NCBI GenBank assembly: GCA_030753265.1
Contig: JASMCQ010000109.1
Coordinates: 1 to 57,321 of the forward strand
DNA: 57,321 nucleotides
Origin: Dehalococcoidia bacterium
GTDB taxonomy: Bacteria; Chloroflexota; Dehalococcoidia; UBA3495
Direction: 5' to 3'
Each line of letters opens with the position of its first letter. Position 1 is the stretch's first letter. Both the position numbers and the translations under genes were made by a program. Below, piece after piece: positions 6,891-16,034 of this stretch. The notes under the pieces were generated by a model that worked only from the letters and a program-made list of their open reading frames with translations, was not told the DNA's origin and searched no databases.

Positions 6891-8732
6891 ATGTTTCAGG
6901 GCTGGCCAAGGTTTTCCAAGGCGATGGTACTCACCTCCGCCGTTCTATTACTGCTCTTAATAGCAGCCTGCGGGGCATCAGCCACCGCAACACCCCAGCC
7001 GACCAGCGCCCCGGCCGCCACCACGGCGCCCCAGGCCACCACAGCACCGGCGGCCACTTCGGGCGCAACGAGCCAGCCGGCGGCGCCAACCCTCACTCCG
7101 GTGCCCACGTCGACGCCGATCCCCGCCTCCTCCGAACCGGCGGTCAAGCCCACGGGCACCATCAACTTGGGGCTCAAAGACATGGGACCTTTCATGTCGC
7201 ACCCCAGGCTGACCGGCCAGCCCCAGATCTTCATCGTCAACGCCACCGGCATCACGGAATCCCTGGGTATGGCGAATGAAACAAACGGGGCCCTCGAGCC
7301 CATGCTGGCCGAGAGCTGGAGCGTCTCCACCGACTTCAAGACCTGGACCTTCAACCTCCGCAAAGGGGTCCAGTTCCACCAGGGCTACGGGGAGATGACC
7401 GCTGAAGACGTGATCTGGTCCATGGGGCAGATCAGCGAAAGCGAAAGGCACACCAGGGCTCAGAACGCCAAATCAGTGTGGTTCAACGAGAGCGGTTCCA
7501 TCGAGACTCCCGACGACCACAGCATCATCCTGAACACCGGAGAGACGTTCTCCGACATCATCGTAAACGAGTTGCTCGGCACCCCCAGGTCTTCCGTTGC
7601 CTACGTAACCAGCAAGAAGCAGCACGATGCAGTTGGCGAGGAAGAGACCAACCGCAACACGGCCGCCACCGGGCCTTGGGCAATCGAAGAATGGCGCACC
7701 GGGGAGTTCTGGCGGCTGAGCGCCACCGAGGACCACTGGCGCCGGACTCCTTTCTTCTCCGAGTTGACGCTGTGGGAGATCCCCGAGGAGTCCGCCCGAG
7801 TGGCCGGATTCCAGACGGGCAATCTGGACACCTTCGCGATGGCCCTGGACTCCCTGCCCCTGGTGGAATCCGTGGAGGGAGCCAAGCTGATGCAGGTGCC
7901 CGACGCGGGCCAGGCCGGCCTGAACTTCTACGGACAGATGCACGTTGGGGCCGGCACCGAAGAGCAGGCGGATAACTACGACCCCTCCCTTCCCTGGGTG
8001 TCCGGGAACGCGGACATCACCTCTGAAGAGTGGGACGATGCTCGCAAGGTGCGCTTGGCACTGTCCATAGCCATCGACCGCCAGCTGCTGATCGATACCC
8101 TGCTCCGCGGCTTCGGCCATTCTCTGGCCTTGCGGGACTGGGGCGGCCCGGATGAGGCTCGGCTGCCGGCGGAGATGACCTGGGACTTTGACCCGGACCT
8201 GGCCAAGCAGCTTCTCACCGAAGCAGGCTACCCCGACGGTTTCGACATCACCCTGACTACCGCCGTACGCAACGCCCCCTCCGAGGTGGAGGCCTGTGAG
8301 GCCATCGCCCAGATGTGGGACGACATCGGCATCAACGTCGATTTCCAGAGGATCCCCTACTCCGCCTTCCGGCCAACCCTGGTCGGCCGGACCTACAAGG
8401 GAGCCTCGTGCCACTCCGTGGGCATCCGGCTGGCGCCGATCCACGGGCTGGGCAACTACACCTTCAAGTCCGTCTTCAACTATGGGTCCATGCACCCCTT
8501 CCTAGAGGAGAAGATTCCCGCCGGTCAAACGAGTGTCGCCAAGGATGACCGCGAAGGGATCGAGATGGAGATCGCCGAGTTCATGTTCAACAACGTGTTC
8601 GGCGAAACGGGCCTGTACGTGTTCGACAATATTTGGGCCATCGGTCCCAAGCTGGAGCCGTGGGACGACCACATCAAGCGTGGCGACCTTCGGCAGATCA
8701 ATGGCCTGGAATGGGCCCGGCCGCGCCAGTAG
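6891..8732 (+). CDS. ABC transporter solute-binding lipoprotein, family 5 (copy E)
   Basis: A 613-residue secreted lipoprotein and paralogue of copy D. The start ATG follows GGGAGGACCAACA. The signal peptide ends in lipobox IAAC (Cys26); a shorter Pro/Thr/Ala linker and the full family 5 binding domain follow. Stretches such as the TSKKQHDA region and the final INGLEWARPRQ are shared with copy D. It is the last lipoprotein before the permease operon. It has its own promoter and terminator and no tRNA-Thr after it, unlike modules A to C. Confidence 0.9.
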   Translation: MFQGWPRFSKAMVLTSAVLLLLLIAACGASATATPQPTSAPAATTAPQATTAPAATSGATSQPAAPTLTPVPTSTPIPASSEPAVKPTGTINLGLKDMGPFMSHPRLTGQPQIFIVNATGITESLGMANETNGALEPMLAESWSVSTDFKTWTFNLRKGVQFHQGYGEMTAEDVIWSMGQISESERHTRAQNAKSVWFNESGSIETPDDHSIILNTGETFSDIIVNELLGTPRSSVAYVTSKKQHDAVGEEETNRNTAATGPWAIEEWRTGEFWRLSATEDHWRRTPFFSELTLWEIPEESARVAGFQTGNLDTFAMALDSLPLVESVEGAKLMQVPDAGQAGLNFYGQMHVGAGTEEQADNYDPSLPWVSGNADITSEEWDDARKVRLALSIAIDRQLLIDTLLRGFGHSLALRDWGGPDEARLPAEMTWDFDPDLAKQLLTEAGYPDGFDITLTTAVRNAPSEVEACEAIAQMWDDIGINVDFQRIPYSAFRPTLVGRTYKGASCHSVGIRLAPIHGLGNYTFKSVFNYGSMHPFLEEKIPAGQTSVAKDDREGIEMEIAEFMFNNVFGETGLYVFDNIWAIGPKLEPWDDHIKRGDLRQINGLEWARPRQ

Positions 8733-8780
8733 AGGTTCTCGGCAAACGCTGACCGGCCCAAAACCAGCGAGTTTGTAGCA

Positions 8781-8814
8781 AGACAGGCCCCCGGGTAACA
8801 CCGGGGGCCTGTCT
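8781..8814 (+). terminator. Terminator after SBP copy E
   Basis: 14-bp perfect arms (8781-8794 and 8801-8814) with loop GTAACA, then ATTTG. Confidence 0.75.
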
Positions 8815-9025
8815 ATTTGCCCGGCGATGGAACCGGTGATGAAGCTGGTGGGGAGATGCAACCCCACTCCCGGACCAGGCCCGCCGGTTCCCCCACCTTG
8901 GTCGACGCAACGCTAACGCGTGCCTCCGCTCGCCCGCCCTCAAGGAAACCGCCCCATTACCCATGGGGAGACGGTTCCATTGACCCGCCAAGATGTGTCA
9001 TAATTCCTACTCTCACCACAATCTG

Positions 9026-9054
9026 TTGACAGCCGAGGTTTCGATAGTTACTAT
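9026..9054 (+). promoter_or_regulatory. Putative promoter of the Dpp-type transport operon
   Basis: TTGACA, a 17-bp spacer and TACTAT. It is the only good sigma70-like match in the 8815-9289 gap, about 235 bp upstream of the first gene. The gap holds no other gene I can support. The YATC-N9-GATA geometry of the lipoprotein promoters is absent here. Confidence 0.5.
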
Positions 9055-9289
9055 TGCTTCACGTGATTTTGAGGACAGGTCGTATCCCCTCTGGGGGGTC
9101 CCTGGCAAGACGGACGGTTCGCCAGCAGTTTCGCGGTCGTTTGGACGGGTTCGGACCCACCAGCCGGGACTGCGGCGAGCGAACGCTTGGCTTGATGAAA
9201 AACAGGGGAGCGGCATCTAAATCGGTGCTTACCTCGTAGTAGTTAGCGGTGGAGGGCGGGGGTGATGTCATGGTCTTGGCGAGTAGGCA

Positions 9290-9769
9290 ATGTATAGGGT
9301 ACAATCTTTCATGGTCTTCGCGGGGCGCACCGCCCTTGGGCTAGGCCTGGGTTCGGGATTCAGCATAGCAGGGATTGGGATCGCCTGGGGGTTCTTCGTG
9401 TTCTCCAGCTCCCGGTCCCTCGACACCATGCTATGGTCCCTCATGATTGGGGCCGGCCTGGGGGCTGGGCTGGGCGGATTCCTGGCCTGGCTGCGGCTCG
9501 ATGGCGAAAACCTCCTCTTGCTGTTGGCAGCAGCGATCTTGGCGGCAGCGGCAGGCATCGGCGGGGCGTGGGGGGGCTACGCCTATGGGGCGCGCCAAAC
9601 AGTCGAGTGCTGCGCGATGCCGACGGTCACGCCGATCACTTACACCGCCGCGGGGGCCACGTTGGTGGCTAGTGGGGCGGCGATGGTTTTCAGCCTGGCC
9701 CGGGATGTGATGCGCCGGTGGCGCCACACCCGTATCGGTAATCACGAATCACACGGCTTGACGGTGTAA
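9290..9769 (+). CDS. Small polytopic membrane protein of unknown function
   Basis: 159 residues with about four hydrophobic segments (roughly residues 10-40, 45-67, 75-98 and 110-135) and a basic C-terminal tail. Glycine-rich helices are prominent. I do not recognise a family. The stop codon lies four bases before the permease start, so it probably opens the transport operon. It may be an accessory subunit or an unrelated membrane protein. The start at 9290 is uncertain; ATG 9311 is an alternative. Confidence 0.6.
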   Translation: MYRVQSFMVFAGRTALGLGLGSGFSIAGIGIAWGFFVFSSSRSLDTMLWSLMIGAGLGAGLGGFLAWLRLDGENLLLLLAAAILAAAAGIGGAWGGYAYGARQTVECCAMPTVTPITYTAAGATLVASGAAMVFSLARDVMRRWRHTRIGNHESHGLTV

Positions 9770-9773
9770 CAGC

Positions 9774-10691
9774 ATGCAAAAGTTTCTACTCCGACGCTTG
9801 ATCATCGCCATAATCACAATTTTTGTTGTGTCCCTGATCATCTTCATCATGAGCCGGGTTTCCGGGGACCCCAGGCACATCTACCTGGACGACTACTCCA
9901 CCCAGGAGGACTGGGACCGGATGGGGGCTCTGCTGGGGCTGGACAAGCCGTACTATGAGCAATACGGAATATTCCTGAAGAAAGCGGTTAGGGGAGACTT
10001 CGGAGAGTCGATCAGAGAAGGGGAGCCGGTAATGTCGGTCATACTGGACCGCCTGCCCAACACCCTTCAGCTCGGCGTCGCCGCCTTTGCTTTCTCGGTG
10101 CTGGTGGGAGTACCCCTGGGGATACTCTCGGCGGTGAAGCGGGGGAGCGCCTTGGACCTCACCGGTAAACTAGTGTCTTTGATCGGCCAGTCGGCCCCTC
10201 CGTTCTGGCTGGGCATAATGCTGATGTTCTTCTTCGCCGTGAAGCTGGGGTGGGTTCCCCCCTATGGCCGGCAGGAATGGAGCAGCATCTTGCTCCCTGG
10301 CATCACCCTAGGCTGGTTCTACGTGGCCGCCAATCTGCGGCTCATCCGATCGGCCATGCTGGACGTGCTGGACTCGGAGTACATCAAGCTGGCCCGGGCT
10401 AAAGGCGTATCCCCCAAGATGGTCATTTTCAAACATGCCCTGCGCAACGCCCTCATCCCGCCTTTGACCTTTGCCGGTGTGACCCTGGGGGCCCTGGTGA
10501 CCGGCTCCCTGGTGGTTGAGACCGTGTTCGCTTGGCCCGGCCTGGGCAAGCTGGCCATCGAGGCACTGTTCGGAGCAGACTATCCTCTTCTGCAGGGGGT
10601 GGTTATAGTCTTCACTTTAATGTACGTAACGGCCGCCCTGACTGTGGACGTGCTGTACGCCTATATCGATCCCAGAATCCGCTACGGCTAG
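9774..10691 (+). CDS. ABC transporter permease, DppB/OppB type
   Basis: Inner-membrane permease of a peptide/nickel/solute importer, 305 residues, the usual family length. It has an N-terminal membrane helix, a periplasmic loop and a six-helix core carrying the EAA loop near ARAKGVSPKMVIFKHALRNA, the contact site for the ATPases. It is followed 17 bp later by the partner permease. The typical gene order (permease, permease, ATPase, ATPase) places it in one complex with the solute-binding lipoproteins upstream. Confidence 0.93.
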   Translation: MQKFLLRRLIIAIITIFVVSLIIFIMSRVSGDPRHIYLDDYSTQEDWDRMGALLGLDKPYYEQYGIFLKKAVRGDFGESIREGEPVMSVILDRLPNTLQLGVAAFAFSVLVGVPLGILSAVKRGSALDLTGKLVSLIGQSAPPFWLGIMLMFFFAVKLGWVPPYGRQEWSSILLPGITLGWFYVAANLRLIRSAMLDVLDSEYIKLARAKGVSPKMVIFKHALRNALIPPLTFAGVTLGALVTGSLVVETVFAWPGLGKLAIEALFGADYPLLQGVVIVFTLMYVTAALTVDVLYAYIDPRIRYG

Positions 10692-10708
10692 CGGAATAGG
10701 AGGACACC

Positions 10709-11752
10709 GTGGCAGCCAGTACCGGCCAGATCGTTGAAGCCCCCCCGCTAACAACGCGCAACCGGGTCGCCAGCATGTGGCGGTCCCTGCGGCGCTTGCC
10801 GATAATTCCAGTCGCACTGCTGTCAATAGTCGTCTTTGCCGGGGTCACCGCCGATTGGATCGCACCCCATGACCCCGAGAGAGGGGACCTGCGGTTGAGA
10901 ATGCTGCCGCCATTTTGGTCCGGAGAAGAGACCACTATTAAGACGGTGGTGGATAAGGTTGCCCTGGGGCACAGCAACGCCCAGATTAGTCTCAGGGACG
11001 CCCAAAAAATCCGGACCGAGGCCGAATTAGGCGAGAGTGTGGCAGTGACCGTCAGGGAGGGGGGCTCCACCGACTTCCTCTTGGGAACCGACCACCTGGG
11101 CCGGGACGTATTCTCCCGCGTCATCTTTGGCGCCCGCATCTCCTTGGTCGTGGCGCTGGTTACCCTGGGAGTTGGCGGCACCGTCGGGGTGGCCTTGGGC
11201 CTGGCGGCGGGGTGGTACGGGGGCTGGATCGATGAAATATCCATGCGCCTCGTCGACATCAAGCTGTCCATTCCCCTAATCTTGATCGCCCTGGTCCTGG
11301 TCATATCCCTGGGCCAATCCTTCATGCTCATCGTGGGGGTATTGGCCATCTGGATCTGGCCCAGGTTTGCCCGGCAGATACGGGCGGAGGTGCTGCAACT
11401 CAAGAACATGGACTATGTGGCCCTGGCCAAAGTGTCCGGGGCTTCCACCATGCGTATCCTTTTCATCCACATCTTCCCCGGCACCATCAACACGCTGATC
11501 GTAGTGGCCACCCTCCAGGTGGGCATAGTAATACTTCTGGAATCCACCTTGAGCTTCCTGGGGGCGGGAGTACCGCCGCCCACACCGGCTTGGGGCTCCA
11601 TGGTAGCCGATGGCCGGGATAAACTGGGGGGTGGGTTCTGGTGGATTTCCACCTTCCCGGGCGTGGCCATCATGGTGACCGTGATGTCGTTGAACCTATT
11701 TGGCGACTGGCTGAGGGACACGCTGGACCCCAAGCTCCGGCAGATGGAGTAG
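10709..11752 (+). CDS. ABC transporter permease, DppC/OppC type
   Basis: Second permease, 347 residues, starting at a GTG with AGGAGGA just upstream. The transmembrane core with the EAA-type loop (LAKVSGASTMRILFIHIFP) is standard. The segment after the first helix (about residues 50-115) is longer than usual and charged before the conserved LGTDHLGRDVFSR motif, so the first extracytoplasmic loop is enlarged. It would pair with the preceding permease. Confidence 0.92.
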   Translation: MAASTGQIVEAPPLTTRNRVASMWRSLRRLPIIPVALLSIVVFAGVTADWIAPHDPERGDLRLRMLPPFWSGEETTIKTVVDKVALGHSNAQISLRDAQKIRTEAELGESVAVTVREGGSTDFLLGTDHLGRDVFSRVIFGARISLVVALVTLGVGGTVGVALGLAAGWYGGWIDEISMRLVDIKLSIPLILIALVLVISLGQSFMLIVGVLAIWIWPRFARQIRAEVLQLKNMDYVALAKVSGASTMRILFIHIFPGTINTLIVVATLQVGIVILLESTLSFLGAGVPPPTPAWGSMVADGRDKLGGGFWWISTFPGVAIMVTVMSLNLFGDWLRDTLDPKLRQME

Positions 11753-11879
11753 CCGTTCCGGCGATCCACGCGGTCTTGGGGGGCAGGTAGCCAGAATCCT
11801 GAGAATCAGGTAGTATTGGACTTGGCCGGGTCCGGGGTGGCCGGCCCGGAGATTCAAACACGAGGACTGGGGATTGAGT

Positions 11880-12869
11880 ATGGCGGCCAGCGCCAAAGCT
11901 AGCGGCAACGTTGTTCTAGATGTTCAAGACCTGCGCACCTACTTCCGGACCCGCTGGGGTACGGTCAAAGCGGTGGACGGGGTCAGTTTTACCCTGGACC
12001 GGGGAGAGACTCTGGGTATCGTGGGCGAGTCGGGCTGTGGCAAGTCCGTCACCATGCTGTCTCTGATGCGTCTCATCCCAATCCCTCCGGGGCGCGAAGT
12101 GGGCGGGAAGATTATCCTGGACGGAGAGGACCTGCTCCAGCTCACGGAAAAAGAGATGACCGACATCCGGGGCAGGAAGATCGCCCTGATCGTCCAGGAC
12201 CCGATGACCTCCTTGAACCCGGTGTTTTCCATCGGAAACCAGGTGGTGGAGGCCATCAAGCTCCATCAAAACCTGCCCAAGAAGAGCCTGATGGCCAGCG
12301 CGCTGGATGTCCTGAGAAAGGTCAACATACCCGCTGCCGAGACGCGGATGCGGGACTACCCTCACCAGATGAGCGGCGGAATGCGCCAGAGGGTGGTGGG
12401 TGCCATGGGCATCTCCTGCCAGCCTCAGGTGCTTATAGCGGACGAGCCAACCACGTCCCTGGACGTCACCATTCAGGCCCAGTACTTGGCGCTGCTCAAC
12501 GAGATAAAAAGGGAGTCGGACGTGGCGCTGCTCTTCATCACCCACGACTTCGGCATCGTGGCCAAGATGTGCGACCGGGTGGCCGTCATGTACGCCGGGA
12601 GAATTGTCGAAATGGGAGGGGTCCGTGATATCTTCAACCATCCGGCCCATCCGTATACCGAGGCCCTGATGGCTTCGGTGCCCAAGATGGAAGAGGATGT
12701 GGACCGGCTGTTCTCCATAGACGGACAGCCACCGACGCTGCATGATCTGCCGCCGGGCTGTTCCTTCGCGGCCCGCTGCCAATACGTCATGGAGCGCTGC
12801 CGGGAGGAGTATCCCCCTCAAATAGAGGCCCGCGAAGGCCACATTTCCGCTTGTTGGAGGCTGGCATAA
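11880..12869 (+). CDS. ABC transporter ATPase, DppD/OppD type
   Basis: Nucleotide-binding subunit of the importer. Visible motifs are Walker A GESGCGKS, Q-loop VQDPMTSLNP, signature SGGMRQR, Walker B LIADEPT and switch FITHDF. The C-terminal oligopeptide-transporter domain has the Cys pattern GCSFAARC...C. The ATG at 11880 has GGGGA six bases before it; a TTG at 11874 is in frame. The gap of about 127 bp after the permease is longer than elsewhere in the operon. The 3' end overlaps the next ATPase. Confidence 0.92.
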   Translation: MAASAKASGNVVLDVQDLRTYFRTRWGTVKAVDGVSFTLDRGETLGIVGESGCGKSVTMLSLMRLIPIPPGREVGGKIILDGEDLLQLTEKEMTDIRGRKIALIVQDPMTSLNPVFSIGNQVVEAIKLHQNLPKKSLMASALDVLRKVNIPAAETRMRDYPHQMSGGMRQRVVGAMGISCQPQVLIADEPTTSLDVTIQAQYLALLNEIKRESDVALLFITHDFGIVAKMCDRVAVMYAGRIVEMGGVRDIFNHPAHPYTEALMASVPKMEEDVDRLFSIDGQPPTLHDLPPGCSFAARCQYVMERCREEYPPQIEAREGHISACWRLA

Positions 12870-13870
12870 CTACTTCAACTGAAAATTCCATTCAGGCCCG
12901 CGACGGCCAGGTGTTGCTGGAAGCACGGGACCTGAAGAAGCACTTTCCGGTTACCAAAGGCCTCTTGTTCTCCAAGACAACGGGCTACCTGCGGGCCGTC
13001 GACGGGGTCTCCTTCGAGTTGAAGGCCGGCGAGACACTGGGTATCGTGGGCGAGTCGGGTTGCGGCAAGACCACGACGGCGAAGATGCTGCTGATGCTGG
13101 AAACGCCCACATCCGGAAGCATTCTCTTCCAGGGTGAAGACGTCGCCCGGGCCAAATCCGCGAAACGAAGAGCCTACCGTAGCTCGGTCCAGGCCGTGTT
13201 CCAAGACCCGTGGAGTTCCCTGAATCCCCGGATGCGGGTCAGAGATCTGGTCGCCGAGCCCATGGTCATCAACTGGCAGCTTTCAAAACCGGAGATCAAG
13301 GAGCGGACCCTCAAGCTGCTCCAGAACGTCGGGCTGAACAGCTACCATTCCAATCTGTACCCCCACGAGTTCAGCGGAGGACAGCGGCAGCGGCTGGCCA
13401 TCGCCCGGTCGCTGGCCCTGAACCCCAAGCTCATCGTCCTCGACGAACCGGTATCGGGGCTGGACGTGTCCATTCGCGCCCAGATCATGAACCTGCTCAA
13501 GGACCTTCAGGGCGAGTTCAACGTTAGCTACTTGCTGATCGCCCACCACCTGGCCACGGTGCGATTCATGTGCCACCGGGTGGCTGTGATGTACCTGGGC
13601 GAGATAGTGGAGTTTTCGGAAGTCAGAGAACTGTACAACAATCCGTCCCACCCTTACACCAAGGCGCTGATGTCCGCGGCTCTTCCCTCGCACCCCGACA
13701 CCCAGCACGAAGAGATGATCCTGACCGGAGAGGTCCCCTCTCCGTTGAACCCTCCGTCGGGCTGCCGCTTCCACCCGCGCTGTCCTTTCGTAATGGACCG
13801 GTGTTCCGTTGATATTCCCGTGCGGAAAGAGGTGGCTCCAGGGCACGAAGTCTCCTGCCACCTGTACTGA
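12851..13870 (+). CDS. ABC transporter ATPase, DppF/OppF type
   Basis: Second ATPase, about 339 residues. It shows [38 protein letters not shown] and IAHHLATV, and the C-terminal Cys-rich [10 protein letters not shown] region. The start is uncertain: the frame offers only TTG at 12851 or 12854 inside the end of the previous gene, giving a 19-bp overlap, and GGAGG at 12856 lies downstream of both. Translational coupling is likely. Confidence 0.9.
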   Translation: MLEAGITTSTENSIQARDGQVLLEARDLKKHFPVTKGLLFSKTTGYLRAVDGVSFELKAGETLGIVGESGCGKTTTAKMLLMLETPTSGSILFQGEDVARAKSAKRRAYRSSVQAVFQDPWSSLNPRMRVRDLVAEPMVINWQLSKPEIKERTLKLLQNVGLNSYHSNLYPHEFSGGQRQRLAIARSLALNPKLIVLDEPVSGLDVSIRAQIMNLLKDLQGEFNVSYLLIAHHLATVRFMCHRVAVMYLGEIVEFSEVRELYNNPSHPYTKALMSAALPSHPDTQHEEMILTGEVPSPLNPPSGCRFHPRCPFVMDRCSVDIPVRKEVAPGHEVSCHLY

Positions 13871-13971
13871 CGCGCCGGCGCCACCCGGCCCCGGCAATTC
13901 GCGACGGGGCGGTTCTCGATTGAGGGGCCGCCAGTCCGCCATAGAGAATCGCCGCGACCACGAAAAGAGGA

Positions 13972-14011
13972 AAGAAGAGATGCCCCACCTTGCGGTGGGG
14001 CATCTCTTCTT
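13972..14011. terminator. Bidirectional terminator between transport and corrinoid operons
   Basis: Perfect 18-bp arms (13972-13989 and 13994-14011) with loop TTGC. The outer part is purine-rich on the left and pyrimidine-rich on the right. It sits between convergent operons. Confidence 0.85.
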
Positions 14012-14138
14012 GGTTTCAGATTGCACCGGAATGGGCCAGGCCTGCGATGAACGCCTATTTCAGGATAGCGTCCCTCGCCTAGGCCCCTAGGAGCGCCCAC
14101 TCGCCCTGACCCGGCGGAAACGCACGGGACGATCGCGG

Positions 14139-15761
14139 TTAGCCCAGCTCTTTCTCCATGGGTTTGAAACGGCAGCCGTCGGCGAAAATATCGAAGAAGT
14201 CGGCGGTGGTTTCCAACTCCACATGCTCAATGCCGCGCACCATCTCCTCCACCGTGCGCCGCATTTCCCGCGACACCAGCATGATGGTCGCGCCCTCCAA
14301 CGAGGCGTTGCCGACTTTTACGATCTTCTCCGCGGGCAGGTTGGCGATGAACCCTATCTCCACGGCGTTCCCAACATTGACGTAGTTGGCGAATGCCCCG
14401 GCCAGATAGAGGGCATCCAATTGGTCCGGGTTGACCCCGTAGCGGCGGAGCAAAATGTACTGGCCGGCATAGTTGGCCGACTTGGCCTGCGCAAGCGCGC
14501 TGACATCGGCCCTGGACAAAGACATCCTCGGCTCCGGCACGAATGGGAACTCCTGCCCCCCATCCGCGAACGCGCCCAACTCTCCCATCTGGCCCGTGTC
14601 CCGGAGTTGGGCCAGCAGGTCCACCAAACCCGAACCGCAAATTCCCTGGGGCTCCAGATTCCCGATGGTGCGGTACTTGACCTCGCCGCCGGCGATCTGG
14701 ACAGACTCGATAGCGCCGTCGTAGCCCGGCATCCCGTGGGCGATCTGACCCCCTTCAAAGGCGGGCCCCGCCGGACACGACGCCGCCAGCATGTGGTGCC
14801 GGTTGCCCAGGACCACCTCGGTGTTGGTGCCCACATCCACCAGCATGACGACGCCGTCCTTTTGGTCCATGCCGACGGCCAGCAGCCCGGCCGCGATGTC
14901 CGCTCCTACGTGGCTGCCGATCAGCGGGCCGCCGTACACGCTGGCGTCAGGGAACACGCGAAGTCCCAGGTCCTTCGCTTGAGCGGCAACGGAAGTGCTC
15001 GAGCGAAGGCCCTTCTGAAATTCAAGCTCGGTGCCCGACCGGTACGGCTTCTCGCCGATGGACTGGACGTTCAGGCCGAAGAAGATGTCCCGCATCGTCG
15101 AGTTGCCCACCACCACTACCTCATAGATCAGCCTGCGATGGAATCGAAGACGGCGGGCCATGTCTCCGATCTCAAAGTTGACTGCCGACAGCATCACCTG
15201 CTGTAGCTCGCCCCGGTACGGCCCTCCATCGTAGGAAATCCGGTTCATTACATCGCTGCCGCCGAACCGCTGCGGGTTCTCGAAGGACGCGGTGTGTACG
15301 ATCTCGCCGCTCTCCATGTCGACCAGGTTCAGCGCCACCGTGGTCGTGCCGGCATCGATCGCCAGGCCGTAGATCTTGCCCCGGTACCGGTCGAGCGACT
15401 GGTGCCCGAAGTACACTGCGTCGCCCTGGCGCACCGTCAAGGGGTCCAGCTTCACCCTTCGCCGCCGGGCACGGGTGAGAATCCGGGGCTGCCGGCGCAG
15501 CACGGCGAACTCCACATCCCCATCGGGGTCAACAATCTCCGCTTGGCAGGCCAGCCGGTAGCTCCCACCCAAGAAGGCTTCCAGCTCGCTCGGTGGGCTC
15601 AGAGACTCGGCGCCGCGCCGGATTTCAACGATGCACTCGTGGCATTCCCCGTTCCGGCGGCAAGAGGTGGGAACCCTGACTTTCAGGTCGTCGGCGTAGT
15701 CGAAAATAGTCTTACCGGCGGCCAGGTCAAGCTCATGGCCATCGTGGTGGAGGGGAGACAT
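14139..15761 (-). CDS. RACo-like corrinoid activation protein (2Fe-2S plus ASKHA ATPase)
   Basis: Reductive activator of corrinoid proteins: it uses ATP and an iron-sulfur centre to return inactive Co(II) to Co(I). The 540 residues begin with a plant-type 2Fe-2S domain (Cys34, Cys40, Cys43, Cys72), then a linker and a large actin/Hsp70-like domain with the phosphate motif DAGTTT near residue 136 and VDVGTNTE further on. It is the last gene of the minus-strand methyl-transfer operon, beginning 36 bp after the small Cys-rich gene. Its place next to a corrinoid protein fits known O-demethylase clusters. Confidence 0.88.
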   Translation of the reverse strand: MSPLHHDGHELDLAAGKTIFDYADDLKVRVPTSCRRNGECHECIVEIRRGAESLSPPSELEAFLGGSYRLACQAEIVDPDGDVEFAVLRRQPRILTRARRRRVKLDPLTVRQGDAVYFGHQSLDRYRGKIYGLAIDAGTTTVALNLVDMESGEIVHTASFENPQRFGGSDVMNRISYDGGPYRGELQQVMLSAVNFEIGDMARRLRFHRRLIYEVVVVGNSTMRDIFFGLNVQSIGEKPYRSGTELEFQKGLRSSTSVAAQAKDLGLRVFPDASVYGGPLIGSHVGADIAAGLLAVGMDQKDGVVMLVDVGTNTEVVLGNRHHMLAASCPAGPAFEGGQIAHGMPGYDGAIESVQIAGGEVKYRTIGNLEPQGICGSGLVDLLAQLRDTGQMGELGAFADGGQEFPFVPEPRMSLSRADVSALAQAKSANYAGQYILLRRYGVNPDQLDALYLAGAFANYVNVGNAVEIGFIANLPAEKIVKVGNASLEGATIMLVSREMRRTVEEMVRGIEHVELETTADFFDIFADGCRFKPMEKELG

Positions 15762-15797
15762 GCGGGTATTGTAACACCAGCGGGGGGCCTGGCGGCC

Positions 15798-16034
15798 TCA
15801 GGTCTCCCACGCGGCACGATAATCCAGCTTGTCGCTGCCCGTGCAGACGGGCAACTCGCCGGGTGTCCTGGACTGGTTGCGGCAACCGAAGGGGGCCGTG
15901 CAACGATCCCGGGCATTCTTGTAGGGGCAACGCCAGTGGGACACGTTGCTGACCGTCTCGGAGATATCCCGGAAAATCTCCTGCAACCGGTCCATGCTGG
16001 CCTGGTAGCGCTCTTTGTCGGCCTCCTGGCTCAC
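15798..16034 (-). CDS. Small Cys-rich protein in corrinoid operon
   Basis: 78 residues. The N-terminal half is helical and charged; the C-terminal half has four cysteines (WRCPY, DRCTAP, FGCRNQ, PVCTG) spaced C-x8-C-x5-C-x12-C, which could hold zinc or an Fe-S cluster. The start overlaps the stop of the corrinoid gene by four bases (ATGA type), a strong sign of a real, co-translated gene. I do not recognise a family. A role in metal or electron delivery to the corrinoid system is a guess from context. Confidence 0.7.
   Translation of the reverse strand: MSQEADKERYQASMDRLQEIFRDISETVSNVSHWRCPYKNARDRCTAPFGCRNQSRTPGELPVCTGSDKLDYRAAWET

Noticed and set aside
1591..8732. A link between tRNA-Thr(CGT) copies and Thr-rich linkers of the lipoproteins (ACG supply)
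   Set aside because: The linker Thr codons I read are mixed ACC, ACG and ACA with no ACG excess, so there is no sequence support for codon-driven amplification.
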